Below are positions 8,188 to 16,235 of a DNA stretch of 21,063 nucleotides, piece after piece (positions within the stretch are counted from its first letter, which is position 1; each line of letters starts with the position of its first letter). Origin of the DNA: DATIXD01 sp035518875 (GTDB lineage: Bacteria; Pseudomonadota; Gammaproteobacteria; Methylococcales; Methylococcaceae); contig DATIXD010000022.1 in the NCBI GenBank assembly GCA_035518875.1, forward strand, positions 1-21,063, read 5' to 3'. Position numbers and translations under genes: made by a program. The notes under the pieces were generated by a model. The model had not been told where the DNA came from and searched no databases. It worked only from the letters and a program-made list of their open reading frames with translations.

Positions 8188-10614
8188 TTAATGAGCCATG
8201 ATCAGACCAGTCGCGGCCGGCTTGGCGGCACACTCCTGCTCTACCGTAACCGGCGCGACCTCCAAGGGCTCCGGCATTCGCTGAAGCGCGACACTTAAGA
8301 CTTCCTCTATCCAGCGCACCGGGAGGATTTTCAGATCCTGTTTGATGTTCTTCGGGATTTCGGCAAGATCCTTTTCATTCTCCTTGGGAATCAGCACCGT
8401 TTCGATTCCTCCCCGATGAGCCGCCAGCAATTTCTCTTTCAGACCGCCTATGGGCAAGACCTCTCCCCTCAGGGTGATCTCGCCGGTCATGGCCACGTCG
8501 GAACGCACCGGGATCTTCGTCAACGCCGAGACCAGGGCCGTGCACATGCCGATCCCCGCGCTGGGGCCATCTTTTGGCGTCGCGCCCTCGGGCACGTGGA
8601 TATGGACATCGTTCTTCTGGTAGAAGGCGGAATCTATACCCAGCGCCTCGGAGCGAGTGCGTGCCACTGTGATCGCCGTCTGAATCGACTCCTGCATCAC
8701 CTCGCCTAGCTTGCCGGTATAGGTTTGCTTGCCGGAGCCGGGCATGATAACGGCCTCGATGGTCAGCAATTCTCCCCCGACCTCCGTCCAGGCCAGTCCG
8801 GTCACTTGGCCAATCTGGTCGTTCTCCTCCGCCCGCCCATAACGATAGCGCTGGACGCCCAGGAACTGATCGAGATTGCGATGCGTAACTGATACCTTTT
8901 TGGTGCTCGGCTTGAGCAGAAGGTTTTTGACGACCTTGCGACAAATTTTGGCAATGTCGCGCTCCAAGCTGCGGACGCCAGCCTCCCTGGTGTAGTAACG
9001 GATGATGTCCCGCACTGCCGAATCGGCAATATGGATTTCCTTCTCCTTCAAACCGTTGTTCTTGATCTGCTTGGGGATCAAATAGCGTAGCGCGATGTTG
9101 ATCTTCTCGTCCTCGGTGTAACCGGCGATTCGGATCACTTCCATGCGGTCGAGCAACGGGGCGGGAATATTCATCGTGTTGGCGGTCGCGATGAACATGA
9201 CTTCCGACAAATCGAAATCGACCTCCAGATAATGGTCGTTAAAAGTATGATTCTGCTCTGGATCCAGGACTTCGAGCAGGGCCGAGGCGGGATCTCCGCG
9301 AAAATCCATCGCCATTTTGTCGATTTCGTCCAGCATGAACATGGGATTGCGGGTTTTCACCTTGGCCAGGTTCTGCAGGATCTTGCCCGGCAAAGAACCG
9401 ATGTAGGTTCGGCGATGCCCCCGGATTTCGGCCTCGTCGCGAACGCCGCCCAAGGCCATGCGGACGTACTTCCGATTAGTCGCTCGAGCGATGGATTGTC
9501 CCAGAGAAGTCTTGCCGACGCCGGGCGGCCCCACCAGACAAAGGATAGGCCCCTTCAACTTCTTGACTCGCTGCTGAACGGCCAAGTACTCCAATATGCG
9601 CTCCTTGACCTTATCGAGGCCGTAATGTTCTGCCTCCAGAATCTCCTCTGCGTGCTTAAGGTCGAGGCTGATTTTGGTGCGCTTTTTCCAAGGCACGTTG
9701 ACCATCCAGTCGATATAGTTCCTGACGACGGTCGCTTCCGCCGACATCGGCGACATCAGCTTGAGTTTGTTTAATTCCGCCTCTGCCTTGGCGCGCGCGG
9801 CTTCAGGCATGCCCGCCTTCTCAACCTTGCGGGCCAACTCCTCGAACTCGTTCGGCACGTCCTCCATTTCGCCCAATTCCTTTTGGATCGCTTTCATCTG
9901 TTCATTCAGATAATACTCACGCTGATTCTTTTCCATCTGTTGCTTGACACGGCCGCGAATACGTTTTTCCATCTCAAGCATGTCGACCTCGTTTTCCATC
10001 AAGGTCATCAACTTTTCGAGTCTGGTGGCGATGTCGCTCATTTCCAAGATCGCCTGCTTGTCCTCGATCTTGATGGTCATATGCGCCGCGATGGTGTCCG
10101 CCAATCGACTGGGATCGTCAATACCGGAGAGCGAATTCAGCACCTCCGGCGGAATGCGTTTATTCAGTTTTACATATTGGTCGAACGTATTGATGGCCGT
10201 TCGCGTCAGGACATCGATCTCCTGTTCGATCAAATTGAGTTCGTCGTTCAGGTTCGACACGAGAGCGACATAGTGCTTGTCAACCAGGCGATATTTCTCG
10301 ACCCTGCTGCGCTCGCTGCCTTCCACCAACACCTTCACCGTGCCATCTGGAAGCTTCAGGAGTTGCAAGATGTTCGACAAGGTTCCAACTTCGTACAAAT
10401 CCTGGAATTGGGGATCGTCCACTTCGGCGTCTTTCTGGGCGACCAGCAGGATTTGCTTGTTGTCCCTCATGGCGCTGTCCAGCGCCTGGATCGATTTCTC
10501 CCTGCCGACGAATAGCGGAATCACCATGTGCGGATAGACCACCACATCGCGCAGAGGCAATACCGGTACCAGTTTTTCAGCGAGGTGAGTGCTTGAGGGT
10601 AGTGTGTTTTCCAT
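8188..10614 (-). CDS. lon: ATP-dependent protease Lon
   Basis: 808 residues from the ATG at 10614, the usual bacterial LonA length. The N-terminal substrate-binding domain starts VPVLPLRDVVVYPHMVIPLFVGRE. The AAA+ module has Walker A GPPGVGKT at 362-369 and a Walker B region FMLDEIDKM. The C-terminal protease domain has the dyad Ser685 (GPSAGIGM) and Lys728 (GGLKEKLLAA). Lon degrades misfolded proteins and short-lived regulators in the cytosol. The frame runs 23 codons further upstream to 10683, but that part crosses a heat-shock-like promoter and lacks similarity. It lies between clpX and hupB, the conserved order. Regulation by sigma32 is likely. Confidence 0.97.
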   Translation of the reverse strand: MENTLPSSTHLAEKLVPVLPLRDVVVYPHMVIPLFVGREKSIQALDSAMRDNKQILLVAQKDAEVDDPQFQDLYEVGTLSNILQLLKLPDGTVKVLVEGSERSRVEKYRLVDKHYVALVSNLNDELNLIEQEIDVLTRTAINTFDQYVKLNKRIPPEVLNSLSGIDDPSRLADTIAAHMTIKIEDKQAILEMSDIATRLEKLMTLMENEVDMLEMEKRIRGRVKQQMEKNQREYYLNEQMKAIQKELGEMEDVPNEFEELARKVEKAGMPEAARAKAEAELNKLKLMSPMSAEATVVRNYIDWMVNVPWKKRTKISLDLKHAEEILEAEHYGLDKVKERILEYLAVQQRVKKLKGPILCLVGPPGVGKTSLGQSIARATNRKYVRMALGGVRDEAEIRGHRRTYIGSLPGKILQNLAKVKTRNPMFMLDEIDKMAMDFRGDPASALLEVLDPEQNHTFNDHYLEVDFDLSEVMFIATANTMNIPAPLLDRMEVIRIAGYTEDEKINIALRYLIPKQIKNNGLKEKEIHIADSAVRDIIRYYTREAGVRSLERDIAKICRKVVKNLLLKPSTKKVSVTHRNLDQFLGVQRYRYGRAEENDQIGQVTGLAWTEVGGELLTIEAVIMPGSGKQTYTGKLGEVMQESIQTAITVARTRSEALGIDSAFYQKNDVHIHVPEGATPKDGPSAGIGMCTALVSALTKIPVRSDVAMTGEITLRGEVLPIGGLKEKLLAAHRGGIETVLIPKENEKDLAEIPKNIKQDLKILPVRWIEEVLSVALQRMPEPLEVAPVTVEQECAAKPAATGLIMAH

Positions 10615-10657
10615 GAGGGAAACCTGCAAAAAGGGATGAGCTAGCGATGCTTTTGAT

Positions 10658-10684
10658 ATATGGGAGACTCGCTGAAAATGCAAG
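10658..10684 (-). promoter_or_regulatory. Sigma32 (heat-shock) type promoter of lon
   Basis: On the minus strand CTTGCAT (10678-10684) is followed after 12 bases by TCCCATAT (10658-10665). The sigma32 consensus is CTTGAAA, 11-16 bases, CCCCATNT, so both boxes match well and the spacing is right. The -10 box ends 43 bases before the lon ATG. E. coli lon is a known sigma32 gene. Confidence 0.65.
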
Positions 10685-10760
10685 AGTCCCCGGCGGGAAA
10701 CGGTCGACCCATATCCCGAATAGCCGAGCGATGGGTCAATCCTAGGTCAACAAACGCGGC

Positions 10761-12035
10761 TTAATCGGCAGATGCGCACTGCTTGTCGTCGTTCTTGTAA
10801 ATCAGATAAGGCTGAGTCTCGCCATGAACCACCTTCTCGTCGATGACGACCTTGGAAATATGTTCGGTCGAGGGCAGTTCGTACATCGTATCGAGCAACG
10901 TGTGCTCCAGTATCGTGCGCAAGCCCCGCGCGCCGGTTTTACGCTCCATCGCGCGTTTGGCGATGAGTTTGAGGGCGTCCTCGCGGATTTCCAGTTCGCA
11001 TCCCTCCATGTCGAACAGCTTTTTATACTGCTTGACCAACGCGTTCTTGGGTTCGGTCAGAATGCGAACCAAAGCCTCCTGACTCAACTCCTCCAGCGTT
11101 GCGACCACCGGCAAACGACCGACGAACTCGGGGATCAGACCATACTTGATCAAATCCTCGGCCTCGACGTCGGCCAAAACTTCACCGACATTGCGGCGCT
11201 CGTCCTTGCTTTTTACCTCGGCCGAAAAACCGATGCCGCCTTGCTCGGAACGCGACCTAATGATCTTGTCCAGCCCGGCGAAAGCCCCGCCGCAAATGAA
11301 CAGGATGTTCGCGGTGTTGACCTGCAGAAACTCCTGCTGAGGATGCTTGCGCCCGCCCTGCGGCGGCACCGAAGCGACCGTCCCCTCGATCAGCTTGAGC
11401 AGGGCCTGCTGCACACCTTCGCCGGAAACGTCGCGGGTGATGGACGGGTTGTCCGATTTGCGGGAAATTTTATCGATCTCGTCAATATAAACGATCCCCG
11501 ACTCGGCCTTCTCGACATCGTAATCGCATTTTTGCAGGATTTTCTGAATGATGTTCTCCACGTCCTCGCCCACATAGCCGGCTTCAGTGAGCGTGGTCGC
11601 ATCAGCGATGGTAAAGGGAACGTCAAGAAGCCGGGCGAGGGTCTCCGCCAACAGCGTCTTGCCGGAACCGGTCGGACCGATCAGCAGGATATTGCTTTTC
11701 GCCAGTTCGACTTCGTTTTTCTTGGTGTGTGAGCGCAAACGCTTGTAATGATTGTAAACGGCAACGGCCAGAATCCGTTTGGCTTTTTCCTGGCCGATCA
11801 CGTATTCGTCGAGGACGGCCTTGATTTCTTTGGGCTTCGGCAATTTGTCGGAACCTGCTGCGGCGTTGTCCTGCAACTCCTCGCGAATGATGTCGTTGCA
11901 AAGCTCGACGCACTCGTCACAAACGAACACCGCCGGCCCTGCAATGAGTTTTCTGACCTCGTGCTGGCTTTTTCCGCAGAACGAGCAATACAGAAGCTTC
12001 CCGCTTCCGTCTTTGCCACTTTTTTCGTCACTCAT
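10761..12035 (-). CDS. clpX: ClpX, ATPase and unfoldase subunit of ClpXP
   Basis: 424 residues, normal length. The N-terminal zinc-binding domain has Cys17, Cys20, Cys39 and Cys42 (CSFC ... CDEC). Walker A GPTGSGKT is at 120-127, then GYVGEDVENI, Walker B IVYIDEIDKI and the pore-2-region. ERKTGARGLR near the end holds the sensor-2 arginine. ClpX unfolds tagged substrates (ssrA and others) and feeds them to ClpP. The expected IGF-type ClpP-binding loop reads GGIGFSAEV. AAGGGG lies before the ATG. It is 125 bases after clpP and may be co-transcribed; that gap holds a small CTTAG/CTAAG hairpin (12131-12146) without a T run. Confidence 0.98.
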   Translation of the reverse strand: MSDEKSGKDGSGKLLYCSFCGKSQHEVRKLIAGPAVFVCDECVELCNDIIREELQDNAAAGSDKLPKPKEIKAVLDEYVIGQEKAKRILAVAVYNHYKRLRSHTKKNEVELAKSNILLIGPTGSGKTLLAETLARLLDVPFTIADATTLTEAGYVGEDVENIIQKILQKCDYDVEKAESGIVYIDEIDKISRKSDNPSITRDVSGEGVQQALLKLIEGTVASVPPQGGRKHPQQEFLQVNTANILFICGGAFAGLDKIIRSRSEQGGIGFSAEVKSKDERRNVGEVLADVEAEDLIKYGLIPEFVGRLPVVATLEELSQEALVRILTEPKNALVKQYKKLFDMEGCELEIREDALKLIAKRAMERKTGARGLRTILEHTLLDTMYELPSTEHISKVVIDEKVVHGETQPYLIYKNDDKQCASAD

Positions 12036-12160
12036 CGCTAACCCCTTGATTTAAGTCGGATGACTCTTGCAGTAATTATGACAAGCTTGCGCCCATAACG
12101 CGATCGCTGCATCAGTCCCGTCGATAGGCACTTAGCTCGCACTAAGCATTGACCGATGAT

Positions 12161-12799
12161 TTAGGAGATCGCCGCGACTCGGTTGGCCAGCACTTTGTCA
12201 ATTAGACCATATTGCGCGGCATCCTCTCCACTCATGAAATTGTCCCGGTCGGTATCGATCTGGATCTTTTCAATGGGTTGGCTCGTATGTTTTGCAAGAA
12301 TCTTATTCAATCTCTCCCGCACCGCGAGAATCTCCCGAGCGTGAATGTCGATATCGCTGGCCTGTCCCTGAAAACCGCCCAAGGGCTGATGGATCATGAC
12401 CCGCGAATGCGGCAAGGAATATCGCTTGCCCGCAGCACCGCCAGCCAGCAACAGCGCACCCATGCTGGCCGCCTGGCCGATGCACAACGTGCTGACGTCC
12501 GGCTTGATGAACTGCATGGTGTCGTAAATAGCCAGTCCCGCCGTCACGACACCACCGGGAGAATTGATATAAAGATGAATATCCTTGTCCGGATTTTCCG
12601 ATTCGAGAAACAGCATCTGGGCGATCACCAGATTGGCCATGTAGTCCTCGACGGGACCCACCAGGAAGATGACCCGCTCCTTAAGTAGGCGGGAATAAAT
12701 GTCAAAGGCCCTCTCGCCGCGCGCGGACTGCTCAATGACGATGGGCACCAGGCCAGTTGCGTGGGTCTGTAAATTTTTCATAGTCTCGGACGTGAACAT
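12161..12799 (-). CDS. clpP: ClpP, proteolytic subunit of ClpXP
   Basis: 212 residues with the complete serine-protease triad: Ser112 in GQAASMGA, His137 in SRVMIHQP and Asp186 in DTDRDNFM. The spacing equals that of E. coli ClpP including its short propeptide, which is cleaved by self-processing. YINSPGGVVTAGLAIYD is the oxyanion/handle region. Fourteen subunits form the barrel on which ClpX docks. The start at 12799 lies 13 bases after the tig stop, so tig and clpP form an operon. An alternative start at the ATG six codons inside (MKNLQ) would only shorten the propeptide. Confidence 0.98.
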   Translation of the reverse strand: MFTSETMKNLQTHATGLVPIVIEQSARGERAFDIYSRLLKERVIFLVGPVEDYMANLVIAQMLFLESENPDKDIHLYINSPGGVVTAGLAIYDTMQFIKPDVSTLCIGQAASMGALLLAGGAAGKRYSLPHSRVMIHQPLGGFQGQASDIDIHAREILAVRERLNKILAKHTSQPIEKIQIDTDRDNFMSGEDAAQYGLIDKVLANRVAAIS

Positions 12800-12812
12800 A
12801 TCTTGGCTTTCC

Positions 12813-14120
12813 TCAATTATTTTCCTGCGAGGGCTGCATTAAATCCTTGAAGCTGATTTTTTCGTCGGTGATTTTCGCCTTTGCCAACACCACCTCTACA
12901 ACCTGCTCTTCCAGCACCATGCTTTCTACCTGTTTCAACTGCTCCCGGTTGGAATAGTACCAGCTGACCACGTGTTCCGGATGCTCGTAGCTCGTCGCCA
13001 GATCCTCGACGGCCGCGCGCACTCGTTTCGGATCTACCGACAGGCGGTTCGTTTCGATGAGTTTGTTGAGAATCAATCCCAGGGCCACGCGCCGTTTGGC
13101 AACGGGTTCAAGCCGCTCAGTCAACCCGGCTTCGTCGATGCCCTGATTGCGCTTCTGCGCCGCCTGTTTGTAAGGGGCGAGCAACTGGGTCAGTTCCTGA
13201 TCAACCAACACGCGCGGCACGCTCAGCGAGGAATGACGGTCGAACAACTGCTCCATAACCGAATTCTTGGTCCGGCTTTGAAGGGCGCGGTTCATTTCAC
13301 GCTCCATATTGGCCTTGATGTCGGTGCGCAAGGTTTCAAGATCGCCATCCTCGATCCCATAGGCTTTCGCGAAGTCGGTATTCAATTCGGGCAGAACGCC
13401 CTCCTCGACTTTCGTAACGTCCACCGTGAATTGGGCGATTTTGCCCGCGAGCTTCTCGTTACCGTAATCTTGCGGGAACGGCAGATCAAAGCTTAGTTTC
13501 GAATCCCGCGTCGCACCGACCAAATTGTTCTCGAAGCCGGGGATGAGCTGATTGGAGCCCAAAACGACCGGCAGGTCTTCGACCCTGCCGTTGGTGATTG
13601 ATTCGTCACCCACCTTGCCTTCGAAGCTGATGATCAAACGATCCTCAATCGCCGCGGGTCTGGAAACTTCCTGCCAAGTTTTACGCTGCTCGCGCAAACG
13701 GAGAACCATGCCATCCAAATCCTCCTCGGTCACTTCCGAGACAAAACGTTTGACCTCCAGCACATCGAGCGGCAGCAAGACGAACTCGGGCATGACTTCG
13801 AAATCCGCGACATAACTAAGGCCTTCGCCGGACTCCTGTGGCGTGATCAGCGGGCCTCCCGCCGGATTGAGCTTTTCTGCGCGGATGGCGTCGTAAAAGC
13901 TCGATTGGATCATGTCCGCCAGCACTTCCTCGCGAACGCTCGCACCAAACCGCTTTTCGACCAGGCTTTGAGGCACCTTCCCGGGACGGAAACCGTCGAT
14001 CTTGACCTTTCCGGCCAGGGATCTTAGGCGCGAAGTCACCTGCTCCCGAATCTTATCTTCGGGTACATGGACGGTCATTTTTCTGTTTAGTTCGGAGATC
14101 GTTTCGACAGAAACTTGCAT
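12813..14120 (-). CDS. tig: Trigger factor
   Basis: 435 residues from the ATG at 14120, the typical family length. The N-terminal ribosome-binding domain carries the signature GFRPGKVP at 43-50, which docks on uL23 at the tunnel exit. An FKBP-like isomerase domain follows at about 150-245 (EDRLIISFEG ... LPFPQDYGNEKLAGK), then the long helical C-terminal arms. It binds nascent chains as the first cytosolic chaperone. The frame is open 30 codons further upstream to 14210, but GAGGTT just before 14120 is a good ribosome site and the conserved MQVSVETISELNRK begins there. It leads the tig-clpP-clpX group. Confidence 0.97.
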   Translation of the reverse strand: MQVSVETISELNRKMTVHVPEDKIREQVTSRLRSLAGKVKIDGFRPGKVPQSLVEKRFGASVREEVLADMIQSSFYDAIRAEKLNPAGGPLITPQESGEGLSYVADFEVMPEFVLLPLDVLEVKRFVSEVTEEDLDGMVLRLREQRKTWQEVSRPAAIEDRLIISFEGKVGDESITNGRVEDLPVVLGSNQLIPGFENNLVGATRDSKLSFDLPFPQDYGNEKLAGKIAQFTVDVTKVEEGVLPELNTDFAKAYGIEDGDLETLRTDIKANMEREMNRALQSRTKNSVMEQLFDRHSSLSVPRVLVDQELTQLLAPYKQAAQKRNQGIDEAGLTERLEPVAKRRVALGLILNKLIETNRLSVDPKRVRAAVEDLATSYEHPEHVVSWYYSNREQLKQVESMVLEEQVVEVVLAKAKITDEKISFKDLMQPSQENN

Positions 14121-14270
14121 TTTGTTAACCTCAAATGACTTTGGAGAGATCTTCGCCGTCAAAGCCGCGTCGGGCGCGAGCCTCCGCTCACGCAGTGTGA
14201 CAGCCCGCATGCGCGGTTATCGATGGAAGGGGTGAAACGGTCGGAATACGGCAACGTGTATGTTTGTTCA

Positions 14271-14355
<85 letters not shown>

Positions 14356-14370
14356 GTGCAGAAGTTTGGC

Positions 14371-14398
14371 ATTATACTTGATTTATGGTGTTTGCCGA
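14371..14398 (-). promoter_or_regulatory. Probable sigma70 promoter of tRNA-Leu
   Basis: On the minus strand a perfect TATAAT (14371-14376) has TCGGCA (14393-14398, four of six matches to TTGACA) 16 bases upstream. Transcription would start about nine bases before the tRNA. Confidence 0.6.
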
Positions 14399-14422
14399 CG
14401 CGAATTCAAGCTCATGTCGAGA

Positions 14423-14437
14423 AGTCAAGGCTTGACT
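14423..14437. repeat. 15-base near-contiguous inverted repeat
   Basis: AGTCAAG-G-CTTGACT, with TCGA nearby on both outer sides. It lies between the divergent tRNA-Leu promoter and the CPBP gene. There is no T run, so it is more like an operator than a terminator. Function unknown. Confidence 0.4.
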
Positions 14438-14524
14438 CGAAATGACGGATAAAAAGTCAAACTTAAGCACAGCGGGCGCCGACGATTTTGACCAGAAGCT
14501 TAAACGTTTTTTCAGCTTTGTTCC

Positions 14525-15427
14525 ATGAAATACGCTTCCTTCCTCCTTTTGAGCCTCGCCCCGCTTGCCTATCTGTTGGTATGCGTGCTCGCTTCAGCGG
14601 TACTGGCTTATCCGCTCCATTTCATCACGCAAGAGGCCATTGGTTTTCAGACCCTCATCAACAAGTGCGCTACGTTGCTCATGGTTGTCGGCCTCATCCC
14701 GCTTGGCCGCTGGCTGGATATCGGGAAAAAGGAAATCGGCCTCGCCGACACGAAAATCCTGTTTTTCCATCAGCTGCGGCGGGGTTTCGCCTACGGCGCG
14801 CTGATGCTGGGCATTCATGTCCTGGTTCTATTACTCTTGGACGTCCGGGTCCTCGATGAAGATAAACTCGAGGCTGCCAGAGTCCTCCGCCTCTCAGCCA
14901 AGGCCTTGCTCATTGGCCTAGCAGTCGCATTCATCGAGGAGCCTGTATTTCGAGGGTTCCTGTTCGGAAGCCTCGTCCTCAAGACCGGACGAGCAACTGC
15001 CGTGCTGATCAGCTCGTTCTATTTCGCGGCCCTTCACTTCTTGAAAAGCGATCTCGATCCTGATTTTGAAGACGTGCGCTGGAACAGCGGTCTCATCATC
15101 GTGATGGACGCTTTGGGCCACTTGTCCCAAATACACCTCGACTCGTTTCTCGCTCTATTTTCGGCCGGCGCTTTGCTCGCCTGCATACGTTCATTGATAC
15201 CCTCGGGCTTGGGCTATTGCATCGGCTTGCACGCCGGCTGGGTATTCATCATCAAGACAGCCAAGCCTTTCACGAATCGCGGCCTTCATCCGCTCTGGCC
15301 CGATCTGGCCAGCAACTTCGACGGCATCATTGGCTATCTCTCCGCCGCTTGGATCAGCGTCCTAATTTTGCTAGTGATCGTCTGCGCACGGGTGAAAGCC
15401 AAGAATTTCCCGCTAGCGGCCCCATGA
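14525..15427 (+). CDS. CPBP-family intramembrane metalloprotease (CAAX/Abi type)
   Basis: 300 residues with about seven to eight hydrophobic segments. Motif 1 EExxxR is EEPVFR at 138-143, motif 2 FxxxH is FAALH at 167-171, and motif 3 is a His in GLHAGWVF near 240. These are the metal-binding and catalytic residues of the Rce1/CPBP family, glutamate-dependent proteases of the membrane. Known bacterial roles include bacteriocin self-immunity and processing of membrane proteins; none is indicated here, as no bacteriocin gene is near. The ATG at 14525 has no clear ribosome site. The stop overlaps the next gene's start (ATGA at 15424-15427), which suggests translational coupling. Confidence 0.87.
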   Translation: MKYASFLLLSLAPLAYLLVCVLASAVLAYPLHFITQEAIGFQTLINKCATLLMVVGLIPLGRWLDIGKKEIGLADTKILFFHQLRRGFAYGALMLGIHVLVLLLLDVRVLDEDKLEAARVLRLSAKALLIGLAVAFIEEPVFRGFLFGSLVLKTGRATAVLISSFYFAALHFLKSDLDPDFEDVRWNSGLIIVMDALGHLSQIHLDSFLALFSAGALLACIRSLIPSGLGYCIGLHAGWVFIIKTAKPFTNRGLHPLWPDLASNFDGIIGYLSAAWISVLILLVIVCARVKAKNFPLAAP

Positions 15428-16074
15428 TGGACCGTGAACCTCCTTCACGGGAAACCGAGGGCGTCATCAAGTTCCAACTCGATTTCCGCACCGCACCGCC
15501 GCCCGCCCGGGAAACCATCGGAGAATTGAACGCTTGGCGCGGCGTGCTTTACAGGCTCGGACTGACGGGGCGAGATGCGAGTCGCTATGGCGGGCTGGCT
15601 TACGGCAATGTCAGCCAGCGCGAAGCGCAAAACCGCTTCATCATCAGTGGCACCCAGACAGGGAGCAAGGAACGGCTGACGGCCGAAGACTATTGTGTTG
15701 TGCTTGGCTTCGACCTGATAGGCAACCGGATTCGCGCCGAAGGGCCAATCCCCCCCTCGTCGGAGGCGCTGACCCACGCCGCGATCTATGCGGCGAATGC
15801 CGATATCACCACCGTCATGCACGTGCACTCCGCCGAGATATGGAGATACCACCCGCGCTTGGCGATTCCGACAACCCCTGCCGACATCGCCTACGGTACG
15901 CCGGAAATGGCGCAAGCCGTCCAACAAGCGGCGCAGGCTGGCCGGTCGGCAATCATTTGCATGCAGGGGCACGTCGATGGGGTCATAGCTTTCGGAGTGA
16001 CGGCGGAAGAAACAGCCCTATGCCTCATACGCCACCTGGCGAAAGCCCTGCGACTCGTCCAGTCGCATCAATAG
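15424..16074 (+). CDS. Class II aldolase/adducin-family protein
   Basis: 216 residues from the ATG that overlaps the CPBP stop. The family metal site is complete: His133 and His135 in VMHVHS, a third His at 183 in QGHVDGV, and the catalytic Glu114 in PSSEALTH, 19 residues before His133 as in fuculose-phosphate aldolase. YGNVSQR and the GT around residue 76 fit the phosphate-binding loops. Family members are zinc aldolases, epimerases or dehydratases acting on sugar phosphates. No sugar kinase or mtn gene lies nearby, so the substrate is unknown. The frame is open further upstream, but that part overlaps the CPBP gene. A second ATG directly follows at 15427. Confidence 0.85.
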   Translation: MMDREPPSRETEGVIKFQLDFRTAPPPARETIGELNAWRGVLYRLGLTGRDASRYGGLAYGNVSQREAQNRFIISGTQTGSKERLTAEDYCVVLGFDLIGNRIRAEGPIPPSSEALTHAAIYAANADITTVMHVHSAEIWRYHPRLAIPTTPADIAYGTPEMAQAVQQAAQAGRSAIICMQGHVDGVIAFGVTAEETALCLIRHLAKALRLVQSHQ

Positions 16075-16235
16075 ACAACAAAAAGGGCGCTCGTCTGCAG
16101 TACTCGCTCGGTCTACGTCTACGCCTCACCAACCTTCTGATCCTACAGGTACGGGACGCCGCGCGAGCCGTGGAAAGTTTGTTTGTCACCACCACATGGG
16201 ATAATGCCCCTCCCAAATAAAAAACGGCCGACCCC

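Noticed and set aside
9883..10515. 210-codon plus-strand open frame opposite lon
   Set aside because: Antisense shadow of the Lon N-terminal domain.
10615..10683. Upstream extension of the lon frame by 23 codons
   Set aside because: It covers the sigma32-like promoter and has no Lon similarity.
10824..11732. 302-codon plus-strand open frame opposite clpX
   Set aside because: Shadow frame of clpX without motifs of its own.
14121..14210. Upstream extension of the tig frame by 30 codons
   Set aside because: A good ribosome site and the conserved N-terminus support the ATG at 14120.
15217..15423. Upstream extension of the class II aldolase frame
   Set aside because: It lies wholly inside the CPBP gene in another frame and has no aldolase similarity; the ATGA overlap gives a natural start.
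15424..16074. Methylthioribulose-1-phosphate dehydratase (mtnB) as the identity of the class II aldolase
   Set aside because: No other methionine-salvage gene is present, and the sequence alone does not separate the subfamilies.
16185..16204. Possible promoter before the PepSY-TM gene (GATAAT)
   Set aside because: No -35 box of quality at 16-18 bases upstream.
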